A stretch of 64,000 nt of DNA. Origin: Melioribacter roseus (GTDB lineage Bacteria > Bacteroidota > Ignavibacteria > Ignavibacteriales > Melioribacteraceae). Location: positions 22,814-86,813 of the forward strand of contig DYLK01000008.1 in NCBI GenBank assembly GCA_020722065.1, in the 5' to 3' direction. Both the position numbers and the translations under genes were made by a program. Positions within the stretch are counted from its first letter, which is position 1. Every line of letters starts with the position of its first letter. Below the pieces are notes generated by a model. It was not told the origin of the DNA. It did not search any database and worked only from the letters and a program-made list of their open reading frames with translations. Below, piece after piece: positions 55,657-63,947 of the stretch.

Positions 55657-55740
55657 TTACTTCAATAACATTAATTTTATTGTTTGCACAAAACTTCTAC
55701 TTATCAAGTTAGAAGTATCAAATTTTAGTTCATAATTAAA
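55657..55740 (-). pseudogene. Relic of a T9SS C-terminal sorting domain with internal deletion
   Basis: On the minus strand this segment reads FNYELKFDTSNLISR, then SFVQTIKLMLLK and TAA. The live neighbour ends NYEVKFDASNLASG...ATKKMILLK, so about ten codons in the middle (YLYKLQSGS-like) are missing and several residues have changed. Nothing recognisable remains upstream. It lies behind the end of the neighbour gene on the same strand. Confidence 0.75.
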
Positions 55741-55745
55741 TTTAA

Positions 55746-55775
55746 ACCTCCAAGGTTTTTTATAACCTCGGAGGT
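55746..55775 (-). terminator. Hairpin terminating the minus-strand T9SS cargo gene
   Basis: ACCTCC-A-AGGTT (55746-55757) pairs with AACCT-C-GGAGGT (55764-55775), one internal mismatch. It sits just after the stop of the gene that ends at 55784. T-rich sequence follows on both sides, so it could work in both directions. Confidence 0.7.
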
Positions 55776-55783
55776 ATGATTTT

Positions 55784-57808
55784 TTACTTCAAAAGTATCA
55801 TTTTCTTTGTCGCACTAGAACTGCCACTTTGTAATTTGTAGAGATAAATTCCACTTGCCAAGTTAGAAGCATCAAATTTTACCTCATAATTACCTGCACT
55901 TTTATTCTCATTCACCAAAGTAGCCACTTCATTTCCAAGAATGTCATAAACTTTTAATGTTGTTTGTAGCAAAGAATTGTAATCTGTGTTTTGTGGAATT
56001 GAATATTTAATTATCGTATTTGGATTAAACGGATTTGGATAATTCTGTGAAACGTAGAATTTTGTTGGAACGAAATGTTCATCTCCAATTGGAATTCCGT
56101 CCAAAACGTCAAACCAAAGTAATGAATTTTTTATCAGACTTATTTGTGCTTGTGTTGTACTTACTAATTCCAAACCAATCCCTAAATAAACAGTTTTATA
56201 ATTTTCTGTTTCATTTCTAATTCCACCATATTTTGAGGTATTTGTATATTTAATAAATCCAGTGGAATTACTTCCGTTAACGCGAATTTCTTCTGGATAA
56301 CGACTATAAAGTGAGCGAATTGAAAAAGATAATCCATCTGAAATTGGGTCTCCAGCTATTCCAGTCATAGAATAAACACCAGAATTATCATTCACATAAG
56401 TAGAACCAAGATAATTTTTATAGAAATTTTGAGCATTCAAAAAATTACTACTTCCGCTTGCGTCAAAAATATCCCAACCAATATCTTGCCCAGAAATAAA
56501 CAAATTTCCGCCGTTATCTAAATATGGAATTAGAAAATCGAGATCACTTTGTGTAATTGCAGGAAATCCCCAACCCGAATTCCAAAATATGGCATCAAAA
56601 TCATATTCTAATAATTGTGTGCTAAGTGTGGAAAGAAAAGCACGATCGAGATTTGTAAATTCAACATTAGAACTATCTAACGCAGTCTCAAAGTAAGTTT
56701 CGTAGTTTTCACCACCATCAGCATCAATTAATAGAATATTTCCATTTGGCAACATTCCAAAATAATAAGCAGAATAACCGTAAAAATATTCATCATCAAG
56801 GTTTTGGGCAATTAAACTTATTGTTCCGTTTCCTGGATTTTCATTTGTTGTTAATTCAGTGTTAAACAATAATGTATCGCCAGGTTGTAAAATTGTTTTT
56901 ATTGAATCTGTATTTATACCATCGGACAAAAGAGAAAAATTCCAACCTTCAGCAAGTTCAATTTCGGGTAAAATTCTGATATTCAAGGAATCTAAGTTGT
57001 TATTGATAATTTGAAATGATTGTGTTACAGTTTGATTTTCTGAAAGAATTTCGGCATTTGCTCCATCTGCATTAATGATAAAAGTAGGTAAATTAATATT
57101 TGATTGAAATACTTGTTTAGTATTATCATCCTGAATCCAAGCGATTACGGCAATATCATCCAAATTCCAATCTCTGCTAATTTCAGCTGAAAAAGAATAA
57201 TCAAGAGTGTCATTTTCGTCAAGTTGAATATTTTCTCCGTCAGTTGAAGGTAACATTTTTCTGAAAACATCGTTAAATTCCTTTTCGCCGTTTGAACCTG
57301 GAGCAGTTGCATATACAATTCGTCTTTCAATAATTGCAACTCGCAATTTTAAGTTGTTCGATGAAATTGCAGAAGTTGAAATTATCCGAACATTTACATC
57401 GTAATTTGGAGAATTTACTGCACCAGAAACAGTAATCCAAATTGGGGAACTGTTTTCGTTGTCAATCAACATTTCGTTCCTAAGTGAAACTGCACTACCA
57501 GGAACGCCTTTGAAAACGCCATTCATCGCGTAACCTGGAACTCCAGTAATTCCATAGTAACTGATTCTATTCGAACTTTCTATAGTATTGTGTTCGTACA
57601 TTGGGTCGTATCCTGGCCAAGAAGCGTGATAGCGAACAGAAATTACACCTCCAAAATTTGTAGAAATAAATTTTTGTAATTCTGGATTTGCCTGAGCACA
57701 AGGAGCACAACTTGCATTTGTGGCTTCTTCAAGAAGGGAAATTCTTCTAAATTGAGCGAAATTTGTTACAGCAAAAAATATAATTATAAGAAAAATCAAT
57801 TTTCGCAT
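55784..57808 (-). CDS. Secreted Omp28-like protein with T9SS sorting domain
   Basis: 674 residues. After a signal peptide (about 1-18) comes a thioredoxin-like domain with Cys34-Ala-Pro-Cys37 in EEATNASCAPCAQANPELQ and YGITGVPGYAMNG, as in Omp28-related outer-membrane proteins. Ig-like beta domains (about 120-340) and a domain with FWNSGWGFPAITQSDLDFL and GGNLFISGQDIGWD (about 345-560, GATase-like fold possible) follow. The T9SS domain starts NYPNPFNPNTIIKYSI and ends SATKKMILLK. It lies 8 bp downstream of a lipoprotein gene with the same CxPC domain. Confidence 0.85.
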   Translation of the reverse strand: MRKLIFLIIIFFAVTNFAQFRRISLLEEATNASCAPCAQANPELQKFISTNFGGVISVRYHASWPGYDPMYEHNTIESSNRISYYGITGVPGYAMNGVFKGVPGSAVSLRNEMLIDNENSSPIWITVSGAVNSPNYDVNVRIISTSAISSNNLKLRVAIIERRIVYATAPGSNGEKEFNDVFRKMLPSTDGENIQLDENDTLDYSFSAEISRDWNLDDIAVIAWIQDDNTKQVFQSNINLPTFIINADGANAEILSENQTVTQSFQIINNNLDSLNIRILPEIELAEGWNFSLLSDGINTDSIKTILQPGDTLLFNTELTTNENPGNGTISLIAQNLDDEYFYGYSAYYFGMLPNGNILLIDADGGENYETYFETALDSSNVEFTNLDRAFLSTLSTQLLEYDFDAIFWNSGWGFPAITQSDLDFLIPYLDNGGNLFISGQDIGWDIFDASGSSNFLNAQNFYKNYLGSTYVNDNSGVYSMTGIAGDPISDGLSFSIRSLYSRYPEEIRVNGSNSTGFIKYTNTSKYGGIRNETENYKTVYLGIGLELVSTTQAQISLIKNSLLWFDVLDGIPIGDEHFVPTKFYVSQNYPNPFNPNTIIKYSIPQNTDYNSLLQTTLKVYDILGNEVATLVNENKSAGNYEVKFDASNLASGIYLYKLQSGSSSATKKMILLK

Positions 57809-57816
57809 AGTTTATC

Positions 57817-58785
57817 CTAATTTGATTTACTGGAATTGTAAATCTCTTTCGTTAATGAATTTTGTATTAGACCAATAATGTGTATGTTATCTTCGTTCAA
57901 ACCCGCAAGTTTTTTTGAAAAATTTAATGTGAAATTTGGCTGAGAAATGTAATCGTTTAGTGAAAATCCATTTAAACTTGTTAGTGATTCGAAAACTACA
58001 TCGTAAAAGATAGTCTCGCCATTTGACCCAGGTGGAGTAGTAAATTCCACAACCTTTTTTACAACATAAAGATGTAAAATTAAATTCTGGGAATTTATTT
58101 CTTCAGAATTCAAAATATTAATTTCAACTTGAGTTTTTAATGTATCGAGATGATAATCTTTATTTACCGAAATTTCTATTGGACTTTCGATTAAAAGCTG
58201 ATTTTCAATTGCATCTATTATTTCAAGCGAGTCAGTTGAAATTGGATGAATATTTCCATCAACAATTGTTGTTGGGGCAAATAAAACATTGTAAAATGAT
58301 ATTCTTTCATCAAATAAATTTTGGTTTGCTAAGTAAAGAGGATCATTTGGAGACGGGAAATTTGTGGAAAATCGTAAAACAATAAGCTGATTTTCATCGA
58401 AACGATGTTTTAGATTCTTAATTATTTCAGATGAAATTACACAAGGATCGCAACTTACATTGGCAAAATCTTCCAAAATTACTGTTTTTGTTGTTGACCC
58501 AAAGAATAAAGAGATTTCTGTTGTTTGGTTTGAATAAATTTCGACTGATTGAGTGTCAGAGAAAATTCCATTATTTTCCAAAAAAATCTCATGAATTCCA
58601 GCAGAAATTTCAAATTCCGCTGGAGTGGTAAATTCAGAAAGTACATTGTCAATATAAATTTTACTTGGATTTAAATTTGCTGAAACAGATAAAATTCCAT
58701 TCCCATTTTCTGAAATTGTTGGGGGATTTGTTTGACATGATAAAAGAAGTGCTAAAAGTCCAATAATAATATTTGTAAATCGCAT
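57817..58785 (-). CDS. Omp28-like lipoprotein with PEGA-like and CxPC domains
   Basis: 322 residues. Signal peptide with a lipobox-like LLLSC, lipid Cys17. A PEGA-like beta domain (about 30-95, ILSVSANLNPSKIYIDNVLS, PAEFEISAGIHEIFLE) precedes a thioredoxin-like domain with Cys112-Asp-Pro-Cys115 in LEDFANVSCDPCV. The rest (about 200-322) matches the Ig-like part of its downstream neighbour, including PPGSNGET. The pair is probably co-transcribed. Function is unknown; a thiol-disulfide or surface-attachment role is possible. Confidence 0.8.
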   Translation of the reverse strand: MRFTNIIIGLLALLLSCQTNPPTISENGNGILSVSANLNPSKIYIDNVLSEFTTPAEFEISAGIHEIFLENNGIFSDTQSVEIYSNQTTEISLFFGSTTKTVILEDFANVSCDPCVISSEIIKNLKHRFDENQLIVLRFSTNFPSPNDPLYLANQNLFDERISFYNVLFAPTTIVDGNIHPISTDSLEIIDAIENQLLIESPIEISVNKDYHLDTLKTQVEINILNSEEINSQNLILHLYVVKKVVEFTTPPGSNGETIFYDVVFESLTSLNGFSLNDYISQPNFTLNFSKKLAGLNEDNIHIIGLIQNSLTKEIYNSSKSN

Positions 58786-58863
58786 TTTACCTTTTTAAAA
58801 AATGATAATGAATTTATTCTTTTTATTATTTTTTGCAAAAATAATTATAAAAAAAGGGAAATT

Positions 58864-59040
58864 ATGAACGATTTTGCCAATCTTACACAATCTGAAAGTT
58901 TATTAAAAACAATTGAAATTTACCTAATTAAGTACGGAAGGGAATTTTTATCTGCCGTAATTATTATTCTAATTGGGATTTAGATTACCATAATTTTAGT
59001 AGCGAAGGTTCTGATTAAGATGGAATTACAATTCCATCTT
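58864..59040 (+). pseudogene. Relic of the N-terminus of an MscS-type channel
   Basis: ATG at 58864 reads MNDFANLTQSESLLKTIEIY, LIKYGREFLSAVIIILIGI, then TAG (58981-58983); past the stop the same frame continues ITIILVAKVLIK. This is the layout of the N-terminal helix and first membrane segment of small MscS channels (..YGLNLLGAIIILIIG.WIAKVL.K). The reading is broken by the stop and then by an inverted repeat. A short genuine peptide of 39 residues is the alternative. Confidence 0.6.
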
Positions 59041-59046
59041 AATCAG
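59011..59046. repeat. Perfect 17+17 bp inverted repeat
   Basis: CTGATTAAGATGGAATT (59011-59027), AC, AATTCCATCTTAATCAG (59030-59046). It is not followed by a T-run on either strand and lies at the broken end of the MscS-like relic. Confidence 0.85.
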
Positions 59047-59073
59047 AGTGATGTCAATCTTTTCTACGAAAAG

Positions 59074-59108
59074 TAAAAAAATCCCGCTATAAAATTAATA
59101 GCGGGATT
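59074..59108 (-). terminator. Intrinsic terminator of the polyferredoxin-ABC operon
   Basis: Arms AATCCCGCTAT (59080-59090) and ATAGCGGGATT (59098-59108), 7-base loop. Read on the minus strand it is followed by a run of T (AAAAAAA at 59075-59081 on plus), 6 bp after the stop of the operon's last gene. Confidence 0.9.
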
Positions 59109-59113
59109 ACAAA

Positions 59114-60349
59114 CTAAAACTCGTCTTTTATTACCAATAGAGCGATAAATCCAAATATTCCAGTAAGAAAAACATAAACAGCATTGAACAATTTTTGTGA
59201 TGTCTGTTTTTGAGATTTCCGAATTATTAAGATAGCAATAGCAAGTATTGAATTCAAAAAGATGAAATTCCAACCACTGAATTCAAAGTAAAAGTCTATG
59301 AATAAATTCTTTTCGTTTTCCAAACTAAGTTGGAAAGGGAAGATATATTCAGCAATTTTTCCAATATCTGATTTTCTTGAATTAACCCATTTTTCAGTAT
59401 AAGTAGAAATCAGTTTATAATTTCTATCTGTAGCATAAGAAACAACCGAATTGTCGTTATAAATACTTATTGTTCTATAAAAAATATCACCTTTTAACTC
59501 AAATTTACTTTTCGTTAAATCAAAATCTTTAACAGGTAATTCAATTATTTTATAGTTATCGTAAGAAATGAGAGCAATTTTGTGATTTTTCGTAAAGATT
59601 ATTCCATGAAATTCTTGTAATGGAAATTCACGTACTAAAATGTGTTCTATTTCGTAATCATTTGGGACTGCAATTTTTTTACAGAAAGGTTTATTTTCAA
59701 TTCTATTTATGTGGAAAACATCACCAGAATTATCAACTAAAAAATAACCTTCATGGTATGGTTTTCGCGTACCTGGTTCACCAAAATATTTTTTAGCAGG
59801 GAAATTAAACCCAGATTTTCTTAATTCATCATCAAATAGTTTACTCATTTTCTCATTTATTTTATTCGTTTGAGCATCAAAAATCTCAAATTTGTCAGTT
59901 ACTCTAAAAAATTCTTGAGGTGAAATTAGTTGTGGACCATTTGGTTTTGCTTCAATAAGTGGGAAAAGGTTAATTTGATAAAAATAAACATCTTCTGGAC
60001 TAATTGAAAAGTAAATATTATTTTCTTTAATTTCTTGAAAATTAACTGGTTTCCCTAGTATTGTGTCTGGCATTTCTTGACGAAAAACAAGTTGACGATA
60101 ATTCATATATGGAGTATTTCTTTCAAAAACTTCTTTTGTAATTCTTTTGAATGTTTCATCATAATAAATTACATTTTTATCAGTTAGCTTGTGCATCAAA
60201 AATTGCTTTGTAATCGGACTAAAAAAAACTCTTGGAATTGGAACATTTTGCTCGAAAGAAATCCAATAATATCTTGGTAAAAATATTGATAACACAATTG
60301 TAATTAGAAATATTAAAAGAATAGAAGAGATAGTTGAAAGTCTTTTCAT
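59114..60349 (-). CDS. DUF4857-like membrane protein of the ABC operon
   Basis: 411 residues: one N-terminal membrane helix (about 8-25), a large extracytoplasmic part (about 26-330) rich in aromatic and charged residues (SFEQNVPIPRVFFSPITKQF, NIYFSISPEDVYFYQINLFP), and two hydrophobic segments near the end (about 357-375, 388-406). Its size, topology and position last in a polyferredoxin/ABC operon resemble DUF4857 proteins of Bacteroidota. The beta-propeller-like central stretch (HGIIFTKNHKIALISYDNYK) suggests a binding role. The start overlaps the permease stop by 4 bp. Function unknown. Confidence 0.65.
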   Translation of the reverse strand: MKRLSTISSILLIFLITIVLSIFLPRYYWISFEQNVPIPRVFFSPITKQFLMHKLTDKNVIYYDETFKRITKEVFERNTPYMNYRQLVFRQEMPDTILGKPVNFQEIKENNIYFSISPEDVYFYQINLFPLIEAKPNGPQLISPQEFFRVTDKFEIFDAQTNKINEKMSKLFDDELRKSGFNFPAKKYFGEPGTRKPYHEGYFLVDNSGDVFHINRIENKPFCKKIAVPNDYEIEHILVREFPLQEFHGIIFTKNHKIALISYDNYKIIELPVKDFDLTKSKFELKGDIFYRTISIYNDNSVVSYATDRNYKLISTYTEKWVNSRKSDIGKIAEYIFPFQLSLENEKNLFIDFYFEFSGWNFIFLNSILAIAILIIRKSQKQTSQKLFNAVYVFLTGIFGFIALLVIKDEF

Positions 60350-61014
60350 TTTAAACCTCTCTTAAAACGGTAACCAGAATTAATAATAAGTGTGCTAAAT
60401 AAAATAACAAATAAAAAGACTGGTATTATTATTTTTATATAGGCATTGTGGTTCATACTGAGAAAAAATTGCGAAATTAGTAAAACTGCGAAAAGAGAAA
60501 TACTAATTCTTCTAACCCAAATTTGTTCAATTATTACTACTGAAGCAAAAAAATAAACTGCATATCCTGCTGTAAACCAAGGAAGTAATGTAATAAATAA
60601 TGTATTCGTTATATCTGGTGGAAAATAAGAAGACGAAATAGAAACTAAAATTAGATAAAAGAATAAGAAAAGAGCAGTAAGTAGAGAAAATCCGTAGAAA
60701 ACCATAAATAGAAGAGTTTTAGTTTCTTCAATTGGAAGATGCAGTGATAATTTTAATCTTAAATTCTGAATTTCGGGTACGAATTGAGCAATTCCGAGAA
60801 TCAAACCAATTACTAATGGGATGTAACGAAATTGCGAATAAAACAAATAATTCTTAAAAATAATGTAATTCCATAATTCTTTTAATGGATTAAATTCCAC
60901 AAGTAATCTTAAATTCAAAAAAATTGAGAGAATAATTCCCAATCCAATGGCAAGTGAAACTAAATATGCCCAACGAATTTTTATCCATTCTTTATAAGCA
61001 AGAGAAAGTAGCAT
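60346..61014 (-). CDS. ABC transporter permease
   Basis: 222 residues with about six hydrophobic segments (for example YLVSLAIGLGIILSIFL, YIPLVIGLILGIAQFVPEI, LLFMVFYGFSLLTALFLF). No substrate motif is recognised; the topology is that of ABC-2 type permeases. It sits 11 bp behind the ATPase gene and is coupled to the DUF4857-like gene, so the three likely form one complex. Confidence 0.8.
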   Translation of the reverse strand: MLLSLAYKEWIKIRWAYLVSLAIGLGIILSIFLNLRLLVEFNPLKELWNYIIFKNYLFYSQFRYIPLVIGLILGIAQFVPEIQNLRLKLSLHLPIEETKTLLFMVFYGFSLLTALFLFFYLILVSISSSYFPPDITNTLFITLLPWFTAGYAVYFFASVVIIEQIWVRRISISLFAVLLISQFFLSMNHNAYIKIIIPVFLFVILFSTLIINSGYRFKRGLK

Positions 61015-61025
61015 GTTTTTTCCTT

Positions 61026-61916
61026 TTAATATTTTCCAGTTAATCCAATAAATGAGTCTTCAAGGTCGAGGTGAATTTTAACGAAGTCTGAAAATTCAAC
61101 TTTAAGTTTAGTTAAATGAGCTTTCACTTCTTCTTCACCTTTGAAAGAGTAAACGGTCATTTTATTTCTGATTTGTTCAAAATTAACAATTATATCATCC
61201 TTAACAAGTTCAACTTTTTCGGTAGTTTTAAAAGTAAAACCAGAAAAAGATTGTTTTAGATCTTGAATAGAAACTTGAGTTACAACGCCATTATAATCCA
61301 TAATAACAGCATCATCCAAAAAGCCATCCAAATCTTGAATAATATGCGAAGTAACAAAAATAGTTTTTCCTTCTGCTTTAGAATACTCTTTTAGATAATC
61401 CAAAAACAATCGGCGGTAACCAGCATCAAGTCCCATTGAATAATCATCGAGAATTAACAAATCGGGGTCTTGAGCCAAAATTAAACCAAGTGCCACTTGC
61501 GATCTTTGTCCACAAGACATTTTGGATAGTTTTTGGTTTTGATTTACTTTCAGTTTCGACATCAATTCAAAGTAAATATCTTTTTTCCATTTTGGGTAAA
61601 ATCTCGAGTAAAATTTTTCTATTTGAATAATATTCATAAACGAATATTGAACGTGTCCTTCAATAAGAAAACCAACTCTCGCTTTTGTCTCGGGGGAAAG
61701 TCTATATGATTCTTCTCCAAAAATAGTGCAAGAACCAGATTTTGGTTTAAGAAATCCTGTTAAAATATTGATAGTGGTAGTTTTACCAGTTCCATTTTTG
61801 CCAAGCAGACCAAAAATTCTACCTTCTTTTAAACTAAAATTAAGGTTTTCATAAACCTTTTTTTCGCCATAATAATGTGTTAGATTTTTTATTTCAACTA
61901 CATTTTCCATTTTCAC
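61026..61916 (-). CDS. ABC transporter ATP-binding protein
   Basis: 296 residues: Walker A GKNGTGKTT (39-47), Q-loop region, signature KMSCGQRSQ (132-140, in place of LSGGQ), Walker B LLILDD with Asp157 and Asp158, and TSHIIQDLD. The usual catalytic Glu after Walker B is Asp158 here (LDDYSMGLD), and the signature is not canonical, so ATP turnover may be slow. A C-terminal domain (about 225-296) follows. GTG at 61916 directly follows the upstream stop; an in-frame ATG at 61910 with AGGTGA before it may be the real start. Confidence 0.92.
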   Translation of the reverse strand: MKMENVVEIKNLTHYYGEKKVYENLNFSLKEGRIFGLLGKNGTGKTTTINILTGFLKPKSGSCTIFGEESYRLSPETKARVGFLIEGHVQYSFMNIIQIEKFYSRFYPKWKKDIYFELMSKLKVNQNQKLSKMSCGQRSQVALGLILAQDPDLLILDDYSMGLDAGYRRLFLDYLKEYSKAEGKTIFVTSHIIQDLDGFLDDAVIMDYNGVVTQVSIQDLKQSFSGFTFKTTEKVELVKDDIIVNFEQIRNKMTVYSFKGEEEVKAHLTKLKVEFSDFVKIHLDLEDSFIGLTGKY

Positions 61917-63896
61917 CTAATCGATATTAATTTCTGAAAACATTTTAACTTTGCCAACTGCTTTTACTTTAAATGGATTCGGGACTTCTTTTGTTGAACC
62001 ATCTTTAAAGTGAACTTTAAGTTTTTTACTTTCTATTGCAATTTTTACTGAATCGAGTGGAGTTATTGTTTCATCATAGAAAAGCAAGCCGGTTGGGACT
62101 TCAAAATATCGAGTTGAAAATCGTTTAATGCCTTTCCAATTTGAAAGATGACTGGTTAAATACGGCAATCGTGAAGTCAATTTTGATTGTGCTGCATCTT
62201 GCATAGGAAAAACGAATACTTTAAGTTTTGATTTGTTGGTTTTTTTGTAACCGTTAAATTTCATATCATATTCTTTAAAAAGTATTTTCTGAAGATCATT
62301 TTTTGATATTTTGCCTAGTAATTTTGGTTCACCTTCTACAGAAAAATTCATTTCTCGAGTAGTTTGGCTTCCATCTCTAAGTTTGATTTTAACTTCATCT
62401 TTTTCAATAGCTTCTACAATTTTTGAAATATTTATGGATTTTTCATCAAAATAGATTTTTGCAATTACTGGCTCACCGAATAATGTTTCGTAACCATAAA
62501 CAGCTTTGCTTTCAAAAAGTGTGTAGGTTAGATTTGTTTGGTCGATATTATCGAAAAGTTTATCAATATGTAATTCAACAACAGAAATTGAATCAGATTT
62601 TAGCTTCCCAATTGGAAGTATAAGTTGTTTAGTTGGAGTGAAAATCGCTTCTTTCAATTTATTTAGTGAAATTTCATCTGGATTGTAGTAAATATTTACA
62701 TTGTGCGAAGTTGCAAAAGCATCTAACCCATAAACACCTTTAATTTCCGAAATTCGATTACGAAATGAAGATGCACTTCCGAAACATTTAACGGATTTTA
62801 TGTTCGTTTCAAATATTCCCAAATTTGCAACTTTTCCGTGATTTCCCCATTTTTCAGATAATGTTGCCAATTCAAAATAGCTTGAAAATATTAAACTCGC
62901 GGCAATTAATACAACTACTACAATTGGAGCTAAATATTTTGTGGATTTTTTCCCACTGACGGTTAACGTATTTTTAACTGGGCAAGCATAAACGCAATCT
63001 GTACAAAGATGACAATCAACATGATTTACAGTTTTATATTCGGAAACTTTAATTCCTTCAGGACATTTATCATCACAAATTCCGCATTTAGTACAAGTGT
63101 TTTCTTCACGTTTAATTTTTGGAAGAGCGACTCCAAAAGCCCGCATAAATGTAATTTCAGTAATAGCACCTATTAAAATTAAAGCAACCACAAGCCAAAG
63201 TAAATCTAAATTAGCTCCCAATAAATTTGCAATTACATAAACTATAATTACAGCTAAACTGGGTAAAAAATTATTAAAAATATTTGTTATTGCTCCAAGT
63301 GGACAAAGATATTTACACCAAAAAAGTCTAAAAAATATTGACCCAAGAATGGTAATTACAAGTGCAGGAATTGCATAATACAAGACTAAATCATTGTTAT
63401 CAAAGCCTGTTGCAATAGAAAAAAATGGGTCGAAAGTTTTGCAGAATAATTCACTGCTTGTCATTGTATAATAAAGTGAAAAATATAATAACGCATATTT
63501 TAAAACACGAAAACCCCTATCTAAAAAATTGGGTAAATTAAATCTCAAGTGAAATTTTTCACCAATTTTTCCAAGCCATTCCGAAATAGAACCAATCGGA
63601 CAAAGATAGCTACAAAACAATTTACCAAAAATAATTGCAGCTAAAAGTAAAGTAACGCCTAAAAATATTTGAGTTTCACCCATTTGGCAGGAAAGACTTC
63701 CAAGATTCATCTTACTTAATAAGGCAGATAATCCACCAAAAGGGCAGTATGCTTCGAAATCTGAAATATAAGTATCATCAAAATATGGACGGAAGCCAAC
63801 ATAGAGTAGTAGTAAAAGAATTATTAATTGGAAGCTAATTCTAATAGTATTTGTATATCTAAATTTTTTCTTTAAAGGTTTAAATTTTATCATCAT
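61917..63896 (-). CDS. 4Fe-4S polyferredoxin membrane protein with three HMA-like repeats
   Basis: 659 residues. The N-terminal half has about six membrane helices with two CxxxCP motifs (CSYLCP 95-100, CKYLCP 194-199), as in NosR/CcoG/NapH-type proteins, and then two [4Fe-4S] motifs (Cys268/271/274/278 and Cys295/298/301/305). After another helix (about 320-340) come three repeats resembling heavy-metal-associated domains (about 362-420, 438-500, 560-640): SVKCFGSASSFRNRISEIKG with a single Cys371, GEPVIAKIYFDEKSINISKI and VPTGLLFYDETITPLDSVKI. It probably passes electrons across the membrane; a metal link is suggested by the repeats only. It heads the ABC operon. Confidence 0.85.
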   Translation of the reverse strand: MMIKFKPLKKKFRYTNTIRISFQLIILLLLLYVGFRPYFDDTYISDFEAYCPFGGLSALLSKMNLGSLSCQMGETQIFLGVTLLLAAIIFGKLFCSYLCPIGSISEWLGKIGEKFHLRFNLPNFLDRGFRVLKYALLYFSLYYTMTSSELFCKTFDPFFSIATGFDNNDLVLYYAIPALVITILGSIFFRLFWCKYLCPLGAITNIFNNFLPSLAVIIVYVIANLLGANLDLLWLVVALILIGAITEITFMRAFGVALPKIKREENTCTKCGICDDKCPEGIKVSEYKTVNHVDCHLCTDCVYACPVKNTLTVSGKKSTKYLAPIVVVVLIAASLIFSSYFELATLSEKWGNHGKVANLGIFETNIKSVKCFGSASSFRNRISEIKGVYGLDAFATSHNVNIYYNPDEISLNKLKEAIFTPTKQLILPIGKLKSDSISVVELHIDKLFDNIDQTNLTYTLFESKAVYGYETLFGEPVIAKIYFDEKSINISKIVEAIEKDEVKIKLRDGSQTTREMNFSVEGEPKLLGKISKNDLQKILFKEYDMKFNGYKKTNKSKLKVFVFPMQDAAQSKLTSRLPYLTSHLSNWKGIKRFSTRYFEVPTGLLFYDETITPLDSVKIAIESKKLKVHFKDGSTKEVPNPFKVKAVGKVKMFSEINID

Positions 63897-63903
63897 TCAC
63901 TCA

Positions 63904-63933
63904 CAAAAAAAGCCTTCGGAAAAACCGAAGGCT
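63904..63933 (-). terminator. Intrinsic terminator of the T9SS gene at the window edge
   Basis: AGCCTTCGG (63911-63919), loop AAAAA, CCGAAGGCT (63925-63933), with an A-run on the plus side (63904-63910) that gives the T-run on the minus strand. It separates the edge gene from the polyferredoxin operon. Confidence 0.9.
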
Positions 63934-63947
63934 TTAATATTAATTAA

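Noticed and set aside
56035..56220. Plus-strand open frame inside the Omp28-like gene
   Set aside because: Antisense shadow of a well-supported coding region, with no start site or conserved sequence.
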